The notes under the pieces are model-generated. The model was not told the DNA's origin. It saw nothing but the letters and a program-made list of their open reading frames with translations, and ran no database searches. 64,000 nt of DNA from Adineta vaga. Its lineage: Eukaryota > Rotifera. The translations under genes were made by a program, and so were the position numbers. Where the stretch lies: NCBI GenBank assembly GCA_021613535.1, contig CP075492.1:13268001-13332000 (forward strand), in the 5' to 3' direction. Positions 1 through 11,730 of this stretch are shown piece after piece. Positions within the stretch are counted from its first letter, which is position 1. Each line of letters opens with the position of its first letter.

Positions 1-192
1 ATCAATAAGCTTGGACCAAGACCTATTCCTATACGTCAGATGAATGTGAGAAATTTGACGAATGCAATTGAAGATTTATTCAATAATTATACGGAATATC
101 GAAAGAATGCAGAAAAGATTAGTCAATTGATTCAAAATGAAAACGGTCTTGGTTGTTGTATTGAACTAATTGAAAAAGAATTTAATTTATGA
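1..192 (+). CDS. C-terminal end of a sterol-glucosyltransferase-like protein (partial)
   Basis: Frame 1 is open from the first base to TGA at 190-192 (63 residues). The fragment has the pattern LGPRPIPIRQM, then an LTNAI helix, then NGLGCCIELIEKEF. This matches the usual C-terminus of UGT80/ATG26-type sterol 3-beta-glucosyltransferases (GxGPxPIP ... G.. CAVxxIE), which move glucose from UDP-glucose to membrane sterols. The donor-binding core lies upstream of the window, so identity rests on this tail only. Such enzymes are common in plants, fungi and bacteria and patchy in animals. It ends only 43 bp from the convergent mARC stop codon. Confidence 0.6.
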   Translation: MNKLGPRPIPIRQMNVRNLTNAIEDLFNNYTEYRKNAEKISQLIQNENGLGCCIELIEKEFNL

Positions 193-235
193 TATTTTCT
201 ATCGATTTTCAGTTTTTCTGTTCTAATTTATTATT

Positions 236-1433
236 TCATAATAATAAACTTAATTTCTTTTCCTCCCAAAACTCAGGATCATCTTTTATAACTTTAATTG
301 AATCATTGACATGAATAGTGCCAGAAACAGAACGATTCTCATCAGTTGGCGCTAAATCAACACCGAATAAAGCATTAGCACCATACGGATCAGGTTTACA
401 ACGAAAGCTAAGATGAAATAGTTCTAATGAAAAGTAAAACTATAAAATAGAATTATTACCTTCGTAATGTTTTCCATGGTTCTAATTTAGGATCTTTGAT
501 ACCCGTCTTTTGATCAACTGTTGGTAACAAGCATCTTGAAAATTGAAATAAGTATTGGAAACGAATCATTAATAGAAAATAAACATACCTAAGACACGGA
601 GCAATCCAAGTTAGTTTAACATTACCAACTTCAATTTCACGCCAATGATCCTACATATCAGATATGAACTTAATTATGGTGTTTCTCTCATATCTAAATC
701 ATAAAACTTACTTCTGCAAATGGTTTTTTCGTATCGGTGACAATAATATTGGGTCGAAAATTATAAACTTCAATTTTCTTCTCTAATCGTGTATTGAGAT
801 CAGACACGGATTGTAATGAACACAAATGCAATGCACTCATATCATGATAGGCAGCTACATCTCCATCTCGAGCAACGTTTGGTACATCAGCATTTTTCGT
901 TAAACGGCCTTCAAATTTCTCATCATCAAACACGACTAAATCGAGTTCATCTTCGGTTTGAAAATAAGTTCGAAGCCAGTAAGAAACATTATCATCATAA
1001 CGTAAACCAAGAATTGAATCATCCCAACATCTAATTAAAGATATTCATTGATAAATAATCTTTTTTTTTCTCAAAAAGGAAGTTATATTTACTGGCACTG
1101 CATCACTTCTTTTGGTAATGTATTTACTGATATAAATAAATCGGGCATATTCGGGGCTCGAAGTACAAGACCATTTTCGACAACTACAGGTTGAATAAGT
1201 GCCATACGTGGTAAAACACGTTGAGTTTGATGTCGACCATTTTTAACGATCATCCATCGTCTAAACAAATAGATCGAAAAGTGTGGATTTAAACTATGTC
1301 AAAAATATACATACCGATCAAATATTCGAGGATTTGATGGAAAAGCTAAACCATATCTTGTTACGAAAGCTTCTTGTACTTTTATACCAGCACAGGATTT
1401 TACGGGATAAATAACTAATTCATGTACGTGCAT
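236..1433 (-). CDS. mARC-type MOSC-domain molybdenum protein (mitochondrial amidoxime reducing component homologue)
   Basis: Six exons: 1433-1315, 1260-1093, 1030-712, 650-589, 534-460 and 407-236, joined by consistent GT-AG introns of about 50-62 nt. The product starts MHVHELVIYPVKSCAG, the hallmark start of the MOSC N-terminal beta-barrel domain, followed by RWMIV and then the MOSC domain. Residues PCLRC followed by LPTVDQKTG correspond to the region with the conserved Mo-binding cysteine of mARC/YcbX proteins. Known mARC enzymes reduce N-hydroxylated compounds with electrons from cytochrome b5 on the outer mitochondrial membrane. No N-terminal membrane anchor is visible here; either the true start lies in an unseen upstream exon or this form is soluble. 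It converges on the glucosyltransferase fragment. Confidence 0.82.
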
Positions 1434-1936
1434 TTCGTTTTTTACTAAAATTTATATGTGATAGAATCGAATCTACGCGTTAGAAAGAGAAAAAGATGAA
1501 TATAAAGTAGAAAAGATTAGTTATTTTGCGTTCTTACTGTCGATAACCTCAAACGGGAGAAGCACGTGGTATATAACATAATCTAAAGATTTAGTGGAAA
1601 CGCATCGACTTTTCACGCTGATAAGATTCTATCAGTCACTAAATGAAGATAATCGATGTAAAAATATATCAAAAGCATTTAAAGAATATTTATTGAGCTA
1701 AATGTCAACATTAAATCTATCCTTTTTTTGTAAGCAATAAATGATTTGTATATAATAATTGAAAGATATTTTATGACTGTAATCTTTCTTCAACATTTTC
1801 ACAAATATGATCCCTTCTATTCTGTCTGTACGATGTAAATAAAAGATAATTCAAAGAACTATGTTGTTAAGAGCAATTTTGTCTTTACTTTTTGATTTAT
1901 ATGTTCAATCTTGGTCTTACTGTTGATCTCTTACCC
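1434..1936. other. Intergenic, no gene seen
   Basis: About 500 bp of AT-rich DNA between the divergent mARC start and the decayed TPR gene. No open frame with a recognisable protein, tRNA box pair or repeat was seen. The promoter of mARC should lie in its lower part. Confidence 0.5.
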
Positions 1937-3690
1937 TAGGAAAAGTATCTTGATTTAAGAAGCATAGAAAAACCTTTAGATCTAGTTGTTAATCAATCAT
2001 CACTTGCACATCAACATTTTCTCATTGGTTATCTATGTTTACGTTCGTTCCAGTACGAGTTTGTACAAGAAACTTTAGCAATGGCTCTCGAAACAGACAA
2101 TACACTTGTTGAAACTCACGTTGGAAGATTATTGACGTTTGTATCTATAATTGAAAGCTACCTATGATTGATATAATCTGCATTTTAGACATAAACAAGC
2201 ATTATGGCAGTATGTCAATCTGCTTATGATAACATCACAGAAGGCGAAGATGCTTTTCTTGAATCAATGCTCAATCTGACACAAACATTCCCATCAGATA
2301 TCGATGCTCAAACTCAACTTGGTCTCGCTTAACTCATCAAAGCGAAACGTCAAACTGTTGAATTAAAAATATTAGAATCATCTTATATGTCACAAGTAAG
2401 AAAAATCTTACGAGCTGCTTTAGTTCAAGAATCATTACATCCTGGTTGTTTAAATTATTTGATTCATGCTTTTGATATTCCACGAGTTGATATAGTTCTT
2501 CAAGTCACTTCTTTTGCTCACAAATACAGACAAGAAGTAGCTCGTACTGTTTCATATGCACAATATATGTCATCACATATATGGATTTGCAAAGGTTAAT
2601 TTCGAAAATACTAGTTGTTACTGTCAAACAATGTTTATATGTTTATGTTTAGGTGAATGGTCATTGGCACATGCAGATAATTCAAGATCCGTGGAAGTCA
2701 GTTTGATCCTTTGTATAATTATACAAATGTTAGTAATAACGAACAAATTTCATCGTTGTCGTTTTCCGAATTAGTTACTCAATTATATGTGAGTCAATCC
2801 AAAGCTCTAATCGTATGTGATGCTGAAAATCGATCTCATTCACAAGAATGACTCATTTATTCGTATTTATAAACAGGTCGATATAAAATGACTATTAATG
2901 TACTAAACGTTCTGAAACTTTCACATAGAATATTACCATCACATGTTGATTATGTAGCACATTTATATAAAGCACACGTTCATATGGTCATACATGGATT
3001 CTTTTGGATTATACATGATAAAAAAAGAAATCAGAAACAATATGTTCAAGCAATCAATGATATACTTGGAGATATCAATGCTAGTCCTATTGAAATATTG
3101 ATAGATAATACAACAAGTGCACCGTACTTAGCACGAACTGAAGCTCTCATTCGATTTGGTAAGTTATATTGTTCTATTTGACTCTATTTCTTCGTCAATC
3201 AATGGTCTAAGTTTAATTTCATACATTTTAAATTGTAGCGGAATATCTTCGCTTGTTAGTGACCGTTGATAATAGTACTATTCATACAATAGCACTCGTA
3301 GGTCATCTGTCACGAATGACTGCAGTGGCATCGCTCATCGAATCGATATCTAAGTCTATATCAACACGGATTTCAATGCTTTACGATGGTGCTTCAATGA
3401 ATTTGCTTTCTATGTTTTAATCATTCATCAACATTTGCTTCATCTTATGCACTCAATAATAGCATCGTTGCTGTCAATGCACTCGGTATGGTTCGAGCTT
3501 ATGTTCAAATGGGACGAACAAATGAAATCAATCAACTATATGAAAAAATTCTCCAAAGCTGGTCAGATTCATCAAATTCACCTTTTATTGGTGGACTTGT
3601 CGTTCAAGAAGCAAGTGATTATCTTCTAGCTATAAAAACAAATCAAATAAAAAACAATACTCCGAACTATAACTCATTCTGTAAACTAGT
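1937..3690 (+). pseudogene. Decayed bacterial-like tetratricopeptide-repeat protein gene
   Basis: Fragments of one protein are spread over three frames. After an AG acceptor at about 1937 comes a segment with SSLAHQHFLIGYLCLRSF and ALETDNTLVETHVGRLL. A later segment has LTQTFPSDIDAQTQLGLA interrupted by TAA at about 2332, then HPGCLNYLIHAFDIP and SYAQYMSSHIW, which match the LHYLIHAYDDP...MPSHIF motif of a bacterial TPR family. The frame then breaks again before GEWSLAHADNSRS. Further pieces (2888-3180, 3238-3420, 3488-3690) look like the later repeats, ending in SPFIGGLVVQEASDYL. The in-frame stop and frame changes are not explained by introns of the usual size, so I call it a pseudogene. 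Exact exon borders cannot be drawn. Confidence 0.6.
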
Positions 3691-4021
3691 TTTTGTATTT
3701 TGTTTTCTTACTTACTTACTTTATTACATTCATTGATATTTTTGTTTAATTTACTAATAGATTTTATAGTTTTTTGCGACTAGCCCCTTTAAATAAATTA
3801 GTTAGAATATCATTATTTTGAGATCAGTCGTTGTTTTCTACTGACATCGTCTTTGGTGATTACATAACGAAAAAAAAACACTTTTTTTTCTATTCTGTAC
3901 TCTATCAACTCTTGCAAGTTGTATTTTATTTTATTTTATTTTCGTTCTGTAGTAACAACGTGTTTTTTTTGTCTATACCCAAATATATTTCTGACAAAAG
4001 TACCGATTGTCACTTCACCCA

Positions 4022-7000
4022 ATGACTCTCGTCGAAGAAACAGTAAAATCCAAAAAAGTTCAACGATACTTTTTATTACTTATTTCACCGATAACATGGT
4101 TTAAATGTTTGGCATTAATCTTCTATCGTACTCGTGCACGAACGCGCAGAATTGCATTCTTGCAATATCTCGTTCTTCTATGTGTCGTAGTCCTGATGAT
4201 AAGTTCATGCTATCTCTTCTATGCTGTGACAGCAGATTCTGGTGAATACAATCTGTACCTATCCAATGTCGCTTCAAATAAAACATCAATGATTGAAGGA
4301 AGACAACAATTCGATGCTCTTATCTGGCGAAGTGTACTTAAAACACTTTTTCTTGGTGTTATTTTTGGTCTAATTCAAGCATGTAATTTCTATTTAGCCG
4401 CTCAATGGCGTCAACGATTATGTGATCGATATCATGAACTACTATTCAAATCACCTAATGGGTGTGTTCTATATGAAACAGCACAGATAGATGAAGATAT
4501 ACCGAAAGTCATTACAAATGATATTAAACAATTTACTACTAATCTATGTACAGTTCTATTTGGATCGATATTTTTTGCTGGTATGATTTCGGTTGTTGTT
4601 GTCATTATTATTGCCTGTATCTTTCTCGTACTTGCTGCAAATGGAGATGCCAGTGGTATACTAATCTGTTTTAGTGCATTTATTCTTTGTGTATTGTTAA
4701 TATTACCGAGTACACAATTGTACAATTGGAACTTGATTAAACAAGTTCGTACTTTAATTGTGAATTTCGTAAAATAATCTTTATATTTAGTCGAAATTAC
4801 AAGGCTATTTACGTGGATATATACAACGTATTCAAACAAATGCTGAATGTATTGTATTGTATGGTAGTCAACGTGTCGAACTACAATATATTCTAAGATT
4901 GATATCAAATATTCGAAATTCTATGTTCATTGGTTCAATTAGTTTTGCCTTAGTTAATTTTCCCATTCAATTACTTTGTAAATAAAAAAAAAGCAACTCT
5001 CTTTTCGATTTCTGTGATAAAATTTTATTCGATGTTTTTCTTCTAGCTTCTCTCAATGGTATGTGCACGTATATTATGCCAACTGTCGTTTTCTTCTTTA
5101 TTCGAAGTACACAAACACCTGAATTAGCACAAGCATATTTAAGTAAGAGAAGGTATTCAAATGTGAGAAAGAACATTAAAATTTTATTTTCTAGCGGCAA
5201 TTCCATTGTATTCTTTCTTAATTACAGTACTTGGGCAATTACTGTTAATCATGGAACCAGCTTTGATCACAGTAACTATGGGTGATCATTTATGGACATT
5301 ATTAGATCGTTTGGAAAATCTAACCGAAGAACATCAGAAACGTATTGAATATGAACAAACTCATAATATTAGACAAGACGATGTAAATAGATTCACTCTG
5401 GAACATTTGAATATATCTGTGTCAAGTAAGAAACTACAGAGTAATATCAATTTCGATGCAAACCGCGGTCAATGTGTTCTTATCTCTGGGCCGAGTGGAT
5501 GTGGAAAAACATCATTATTTCGTATCTGCGCCGGACTTCGACCTATCGATGCTGAACGAATTTTATTACCAGAGCGTCGAAATCTTCTCTTTATTCCTCA
5601 AAGACCATACTTACCTCTTGGTAATCTCCGATTTCAAGCACTTTTCCTCTTAGAACAACCACACAATATCAATGATGAAGATATCTATCAATTATTTCAA
5701 GTAGTCAATCTTCAATGTCTACTCGAAAGATATACATTAGAAACTGTAAGTTCTTAAAAGATTTCATTTAAGAATTCTTTTTCTTTCTTAAGATTGTTGA
5801 CTGGTCTAAAATATTATCTGTGGGTGAACAACAACGTTTATCATTTGTTCGTTTATTTGCCTATGTTACTCTATCATCGAATCACGATCAATTAGTTCGA
5901 GAAATTCTAGTTCTTTTTGATGAATCAACTAGTGCCGTCGATGCCAAAACAGAACATGAAATCTATGCACATTTAATTCGATTACAAGTATGGTTTGTAA
6001 CTATATCGCATCGATCATCACTTATTCATCTACATCCAAAATCGTTACATTTATACACGAACAAAACTCTACAACAGCAAACTACAACCATATTGTCCCT
6101 TGAAAATAACGAAGACGTTCACACAAATGAGCTGCCTGAGACGAAAGAATATCAAGTAATGATTGTTCAGGTTGATTTCCATAAAAAGATCCATTATTGC
6201 GTTTTTTAACCTAGATCAAAAATGATTCAGCAAATAATAGAGAGACGACATCAGATACAACCATGAAGAGCAATTTCAAATGGCAACATATAGTTGATAT
6301 ATTTAAATTCATTCATCTACCCTTTCATTCAATTGATAAAAATCTTAAATTACAAGTATGTTATTAGTGTAAATTAAAAATTATACATATACATTCTCTC
6401 TTTTATGCTGATAGACAATCATTGCATGGATTGTCACACTTGTAATACTTGGTGCTAGTACTTGGTGTACATATCGTTTTACTAAACAGACAGCATCTCT
6501 ATACAATGTTCTATCCGATTATAGTAGCAATTTAGTTTCTTTGGATAATGCAAAACAAAAGATAAAATCAGACATTACTAGTTAATTATACTTATGCTAG
6601 CTACACCTGCTCTGTTTTCTTTAACTGTCGGTGGTGGTCAAATAATAGCAACTCTGTACAGTCGTCGACAAATGCTTTATTTAACACACTTTTTCTTAGA
6701 TCGATCAGAGAATGAAAAGGAGAATAATCTCGTATATCATAGTAGACACATGACCGTGATACCCAATTTTCTGTCACATGATATTTCAGAGTTTAATAAT
6801 CAACTCTTTTATTTTATCTTTGGTCATATCTATTACACTGGCGTTATTGGTAAGATTGGCATATAGGCGTATATGTAATGAGTATTGTTTTGATAGGTCA
6901 AATCATATTAGCTATCATCTTAGCTGTTCTACTTGCTGAACAAAGTGGTGGTTCTATTGGTGTTATCGTTATTTATGCATTTGTCTTTGGTTTTTTCTTT

Positions 7001-8287
7001 TTCACAAATTTACTCTCTGTTATTTTCAACAAATGGATTCGTAGGGATGAAACAAAATTCGCTGATTTTGTCAGCGGACATAAACGTGTCGATCTCCAAG
7101 CTGAACAAATTGCACTTTCTGGTGAAAGAGCATGTCGCATCGAAGAAGAAGAACTACATCAAAAATTGGATTCATCTATTCATTCTCAAATGCATTCTGG
7201 CTTTTATATTCGATTATAGTTGGTGTAGTCAGATTATCCGTAGTCAATACTTATCTGGTTAATTATGGTATACCAGCAGCTATTTTCTTTCATGCTTGGT
7301 ATAACGAAGGATTAGCTGATCCAACAAAAGCAAGTCGATTTGTTACTCTAAGTGTATATATGTTTCAATTGTATTCTTCATGGAATTATATTAATTATTT
7401 TGCTGATCCTCTAATACGTATGCAATCTATTGGGATACGTATTATTACTTATATAGGTGAGTTAAAGATGATAGTGGTGAGTTTTGTAATTGAAAATTTC
7501 AGACTATCTTCGACAAATCAAAGAACGAAAACAAGAAAGACGTGAATATATTCGAGCGAAACCCAATGAACCATCTATCATTCTTGAACATGTCGATGTT
7601 TGTATTCCTCAATCATCTCAAGTGTTGATATCCGATATCAATTTGATACTTTCATCCACAGATAATCTCATTATTACTGGTCCATCAGGATGTGGAAAAT
7701 CGTCTCTACTTCGTCTTTTAGCTGGTCTTATTTCAAATGAAAATAATGCAAGGAATTCTAATATACGTATGTGTCCACGTCAAAATACTATCTTTCTCTG
7801 CCAACAATTGTACTTAATCCAAGGTACTCTCAGAGAACAACTTTCTTATCTTCGACAAGTATGAATACGATTTCTGTTTAGAAAAAAAAACACTGATTTA
7901 ATTCAATTCTAGGCACATGGTTTAGGATTGATTACAGACTATCTTCAAGTTCAACAACTACTTGATGAATTTGGTCTAAACCATCTTGTCGAACAATATT
8001 CTATGGATGGACAACAACAAAATTGGTCACAAATGCTTTCGATTGGAGAACAACAAAGATTAATGATGATAACTGCATTACTTGTTGGAAAAGATATCAT
8101 TGATTTGTTGATATTAGATGAAATAACTTCGGGATGTGATCAACAAACAGAAGAAATTATCTATGAATATCTCCAACGATCATCTCTACAGTTTGTATCT
8201 ATCTCACATCGAAAAGAAATTGAAAAATACCACTCATGCAAGATGACAATCAATGCAAATAAACAGGCACATGTAACAATGTTCTAG
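4022..8287 (+). CDS. Tandem (full-length) ABC transporter of the ABCD/SbmA-like type, two TMD-NBD halves
   Basis: Two homologous halves, each an ABC_membrane_2-like transmembrane domain followed by an ATPase. Half 1: membrane helices from 4080 to about 5290, Walker A GPSGCGKTS (about 5490), signature LSVGEQQRL (5816), Walker B ILVLFDE (5912) and H-loop ISHRSS (6005). Half 2: membrane segments 6410-7480, Walker A GPSGCGKSS (7680), signature LSIGEQQRL (8037), Walker B LLILDE (8107) and H-loop ISHRKE (8202). All ATPase residues are present in both halves. Relatives are half transporters of peroxisomal acyl-CoA or bacterial peptides that dimerise, so the fusion is unusual. Introns are short (for example after LIKQ at about 4740). 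In half 2 the frame breaks near 6581-6600 and again near 7150-7190, while domains on either side stay well conserved; this may be sequence error, very small introns or recent damage. Start: first ATG in frame (4022). Substrate unknown. Confidence 0.75.
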
Positions 8288-8400
8288 TTATTTTATTTTT
8301 GATAAAGAAACGATTATTGTTTAGTTCTGAGGTACAATCTGAGTTCGACAAAATAATAATCGAATGATTAACTTGAAATTTTTGCGATAATAACTACTGG

Positions 8401-9100
8401 TTAATGTATAAATAGAAAATGAATATGCCTTGTTAAATGTATAAAAAATGTGCATATACAGAAAGCAATCACTTGTATAGTAACGATACGCAAAATAGCA
8501 CGTTCATTCGCTGTAATTGCTTTTCTTCTCGTTCCATTCAATTAGTAAGAGCTGAATTATGTTGATTATAACGCAATCGTGCCGTCTTTTGAGCATTGAG
8601 AAACATCCCTCTTATACCAAAGTACACAATAAATACGAGTGGTGTGATTAACTGGAAGATGAAAGTAAAACATGGATTCACTGTATTACATATTGAATTC
8701 TTGTTTGAACACGGTACTATTGGTAGTTTATTTTCTAATTGGAGGCAAATAATAATTTGAATATAGATAATTAGAACCAGACATGTAATTATACTGATTA
8801 TATATTGGGTGATACGTCGATTAACAAACTGACGTTTTGAAATGATCGTTAAGGGTGACATATAACGATCGAAACAACTACCGATCATAAACCATGTTGC
8901 CCGAACATTGGCAGTCGTTGAGATGTAATTGATTGTTTTGCAAAGAATTAAATCGTGTAAATTGAAAAACCGTAGAATGTACCCATCAAAGTATTTGTAT
9001 ACATAATGAGTAAACTAGTGATTGATGGTTCCGAAAGATGAAATATACATGAAGATTGACACCAAATCGATGTTAAGTAAATAGTAGTAATATCAACGTA
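8401..9100 (-). pseudogene. Rhodopsin-like GPCR pseudogene (rotifer-type family)
   Basis: Read from 9100 downward. A TM2-like segment (LSEPSITSLLIMYTNTLMG) ends in a stop. In another frame it resumes with LILCKTINYISTT, then a TM3 end FMIGSCFDRYMSPL carrying the DRY-type motif, TM4, an extracellular loop rich in Cys, and TM5 up to a TGA at 8538-8540. A TM6-like stretch ERAILRIVTIQVIAFC follows in a third frame and ends at 8401. Two frame changes inside conserved helices, with no intron signals, make it a pseudogene. No TM7 is seen. The intact paralogue-like receptor at 32608-33543 is of the same broad family. Confidence 0.65.
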
Positions 9101-9371
9101 CCTGAAAGATAATTCTCTTAATACTTAAACTTCGATTTCAATATATTCAAATGGAAAACTAATAAGTAAGATTTATAAGTCATTTTGTTTAATTGTGATA
9201 TATCTATAAAGAATAATTTATTAACAGAAGAAAGATAGAAATATATACTATTTAAAAAAAAACAACAACATACTAATCCCTTCTTCGTTTTACAAAACAA
9301 AAAATAAATTAATTCAGAGAAATGATATGTAGAAAGAAGAAGGATAAATATAAAGTCGTCTTTTTTTTCTT

Positions 9372-11203
9372 TCATGAAAAAATGTTCGTTTCATCATCAT
9401 CCAATTGTTCATTTTGTGTTGAATGTGAAGAAAATCGATTCCAGAAAATATTAATTTCATTGAAATAATAAACGACAAGTAAATTAAAAAACACCAGAAT
9501 AATAAGACACATTTGAAGAATCATTGGTGAAATGAATTCCTTCTTTTTTGTCGATTTATTCAATATTAAATTTGATTGATTCTAAAGTAAAATTCATACG
9601 AATTTGTCTTCAATGGATGAAATAAATAGTTCGTACTAACAGGCACTTTTACTGTTGTATTATTTGTCCATGATCGTGATAAACGTTGTAATTGTTCATC
9701 AGTTGCACGCATCTTTTCTAATAATCGATCATAACGTTGTAGTTTATTGTTATGTTCAATATCAGATGAATGTGATGGATATCGAATTTCTTCGTATTGA
9801 GAAGTGGGTGTGAGAGAATGATTGGTCATAGAAGAAGTTTCATATGAATCTATGGATGATGATGATGAAGGATGAAACAATGTACGATAACGAACAGATA
9901 TCGGAATCATTGAAGAAGAAGTTCGAAGACAAGGATTACTTGAAGAACGAGTAGATAAAGGAGATGGAATCATCTCTTTTCTGTAAAGAAAAAAAAATAG
10001 AAAATAGAACTTAATAGAAATTCAAATAATTACTTTTTTGTTGATGGTTTAAATGATTTCTCTCTTCCTTGATGAATATATTCTCTAACGGGTGACCATG
10101 ACACATGTTGTCTTCTATTCATCGGTCGACGATATTGATTGGAAAAAGTATGCCAAACAGTAGGTTCTGTTTGTTGTGAGAATCTTTGTCCTGACAATGA
10201 TCTTGATTGTGATTTATTTAGATTTGGAGGAATATAGATATCTCCTCGATAGGGTTTAATATAATATCGAAGTCGAGATGGACGACGTGTATTAACGTTG
10301 GATGAATCAAATATATTTATGGTTGGTTCAAATAAAGAACGATGAGATGAAGAATAAGAATGTACTGGTTGTTTTGCTGTAACACCAGCAAGGTATTGAA
10401 CTTGATTAGATTGATAATCATTTGATTTCTTCTTCAGTGGAGAAGAAGGTGATGGTGAAGGTGAACGAGATCGTGAATGAGGTATTGATATTGTATCTTT
10501 TGTTGACGTTTTCTTTAGAATAGATTTAGTAGGTGAAGAAATATTTCGATCATTCGTTTGATTTCGAAGTGGTTCCTAAAATACTTGGTGATTGAAAAAT
10601 TCTAGAGAAAATTGATTTACTTCAAATGCAATTAAATATTCTTCATCCAGACTATCTGGTTCGCTAGGTGTTTTTGATAACGATTGATTATTCTTTTCGT
10701 CTTTCAATTGATATTCATTTTCATAGAAATGTTTCGTTATTTGATCTTCACAAGAATTCACTTGAAAGCATGGTTCAGTTTTAACAATCGTTGTCTTTGA
10801 TGATGATGATGATGGAAATCGATCATCATCAAATTTCACACGTATACCATGTCGAGTTGTAGTAAGTTCTTTTTCAAGTTCTTCAAATTGACGAATTTCA
10901 TCACGAGCTCGTCGTTCATCATCAAGAAAATTCGTTCCTACACTCGAACTACTTGTTGGAGTTGTAATCATCTGAATAAAGTAAAAAATAAAAGACATCT
11001 TATTTAATTGACTGTAGTGATTACTTCATCATCTTGTTGTTCAACAATAGGTTCGAGTCTTTTTGAATCTCCATAACGTCGACGTTCTTCTTCGTCATAC
11101 ATTTTCGTTCCACCGCAAATAACTGATGAAAGAGAAAAGAAACCCGAAAAAGAATATCTGTACAGCTGTTACATTGTTCGTATTCTAAATCATTGGTGGA
11201 CAT
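9372..11203 (-). CDS. Hypothetical disordered protein with C-terminal membrane segment
   Basis: I do not recognise this family. Apparent exons: start MSTNDLEYEQ (11203-11173), then ICGGTKMYDEEERRRYGD, then 10977-10623 (MITTPTSSSSV, a charged helical stretch DDERRARDEIRQFEELEKEL, and acidic tail), then a long Ser/Arg/Pro-rich exon 10575-10034 with SILKKTS, RSRSPSPSPSSPLKKK and HVSWSPVREY, then 9974 downward with a predicted coiled coil KLQRYDRLLEKMRATDEQL. The last exon probably starts after an acceptor at about 9582 and encodes one hydrophobic helix (ILQMCLIILVFFNLLVVYYF) plus a short acidic tail, like a tail-anchored protein. The donor of that last intron is uncertain (candidate at about 9654). 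Low-complexity composition makes homology hard to judge. Confidence 0.5.
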
Positions 11204-11730
11204 TTATGAATAGTTTTTCTCTCTGTTAAGACATGTTGTTTATAGGCCTATGTGTGTCACATATGTTGCCAGTGATTTTTATCTATTATCATAAAATTCG
11301 AAAAAAATATTAGTTTTCTACAAAAGTAGTTTTCGTGGATTTGCTTCAGTTATTCTGAAAGAAACTAAAAGAATGAAGAGTGCAAGAAATTATGATGTTT
11401 TGACAACAATTTCTTCATTCATATCGGATTAATAGGTATGGTCACACGTGGAAATGACGATTTGTTATAATATTCAAAAAGATTCATTATACATATTCTC
11501 TATGTGAATATACAATCTGAGCTGATATATGTGATGGTTCATCAAAAATCAATCTCACTACTGTAATAGATGTCACAGCATTCTGAAAGAAAAGAAGATA
11601 TATAATTTGATCGAATCATAACATATACCCATTAAATCCTCTTCTCTTTCTGTACTACAAATATGTATAGAATGAAGATATATCTTCATTCTTTTTTTAT
11701 CTTTCGAATAATTTTGTGTAGAAGAGAAGA

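Noticed and set aside
9118-9375. Minus-strand frame of 85 residues beside the GPCR relic
   Set aside because: Composition is biased by AT-rich DNA (Phe/Leu/Lys/Tyr), it lacks helix pattern of TM1 and has no splice link.
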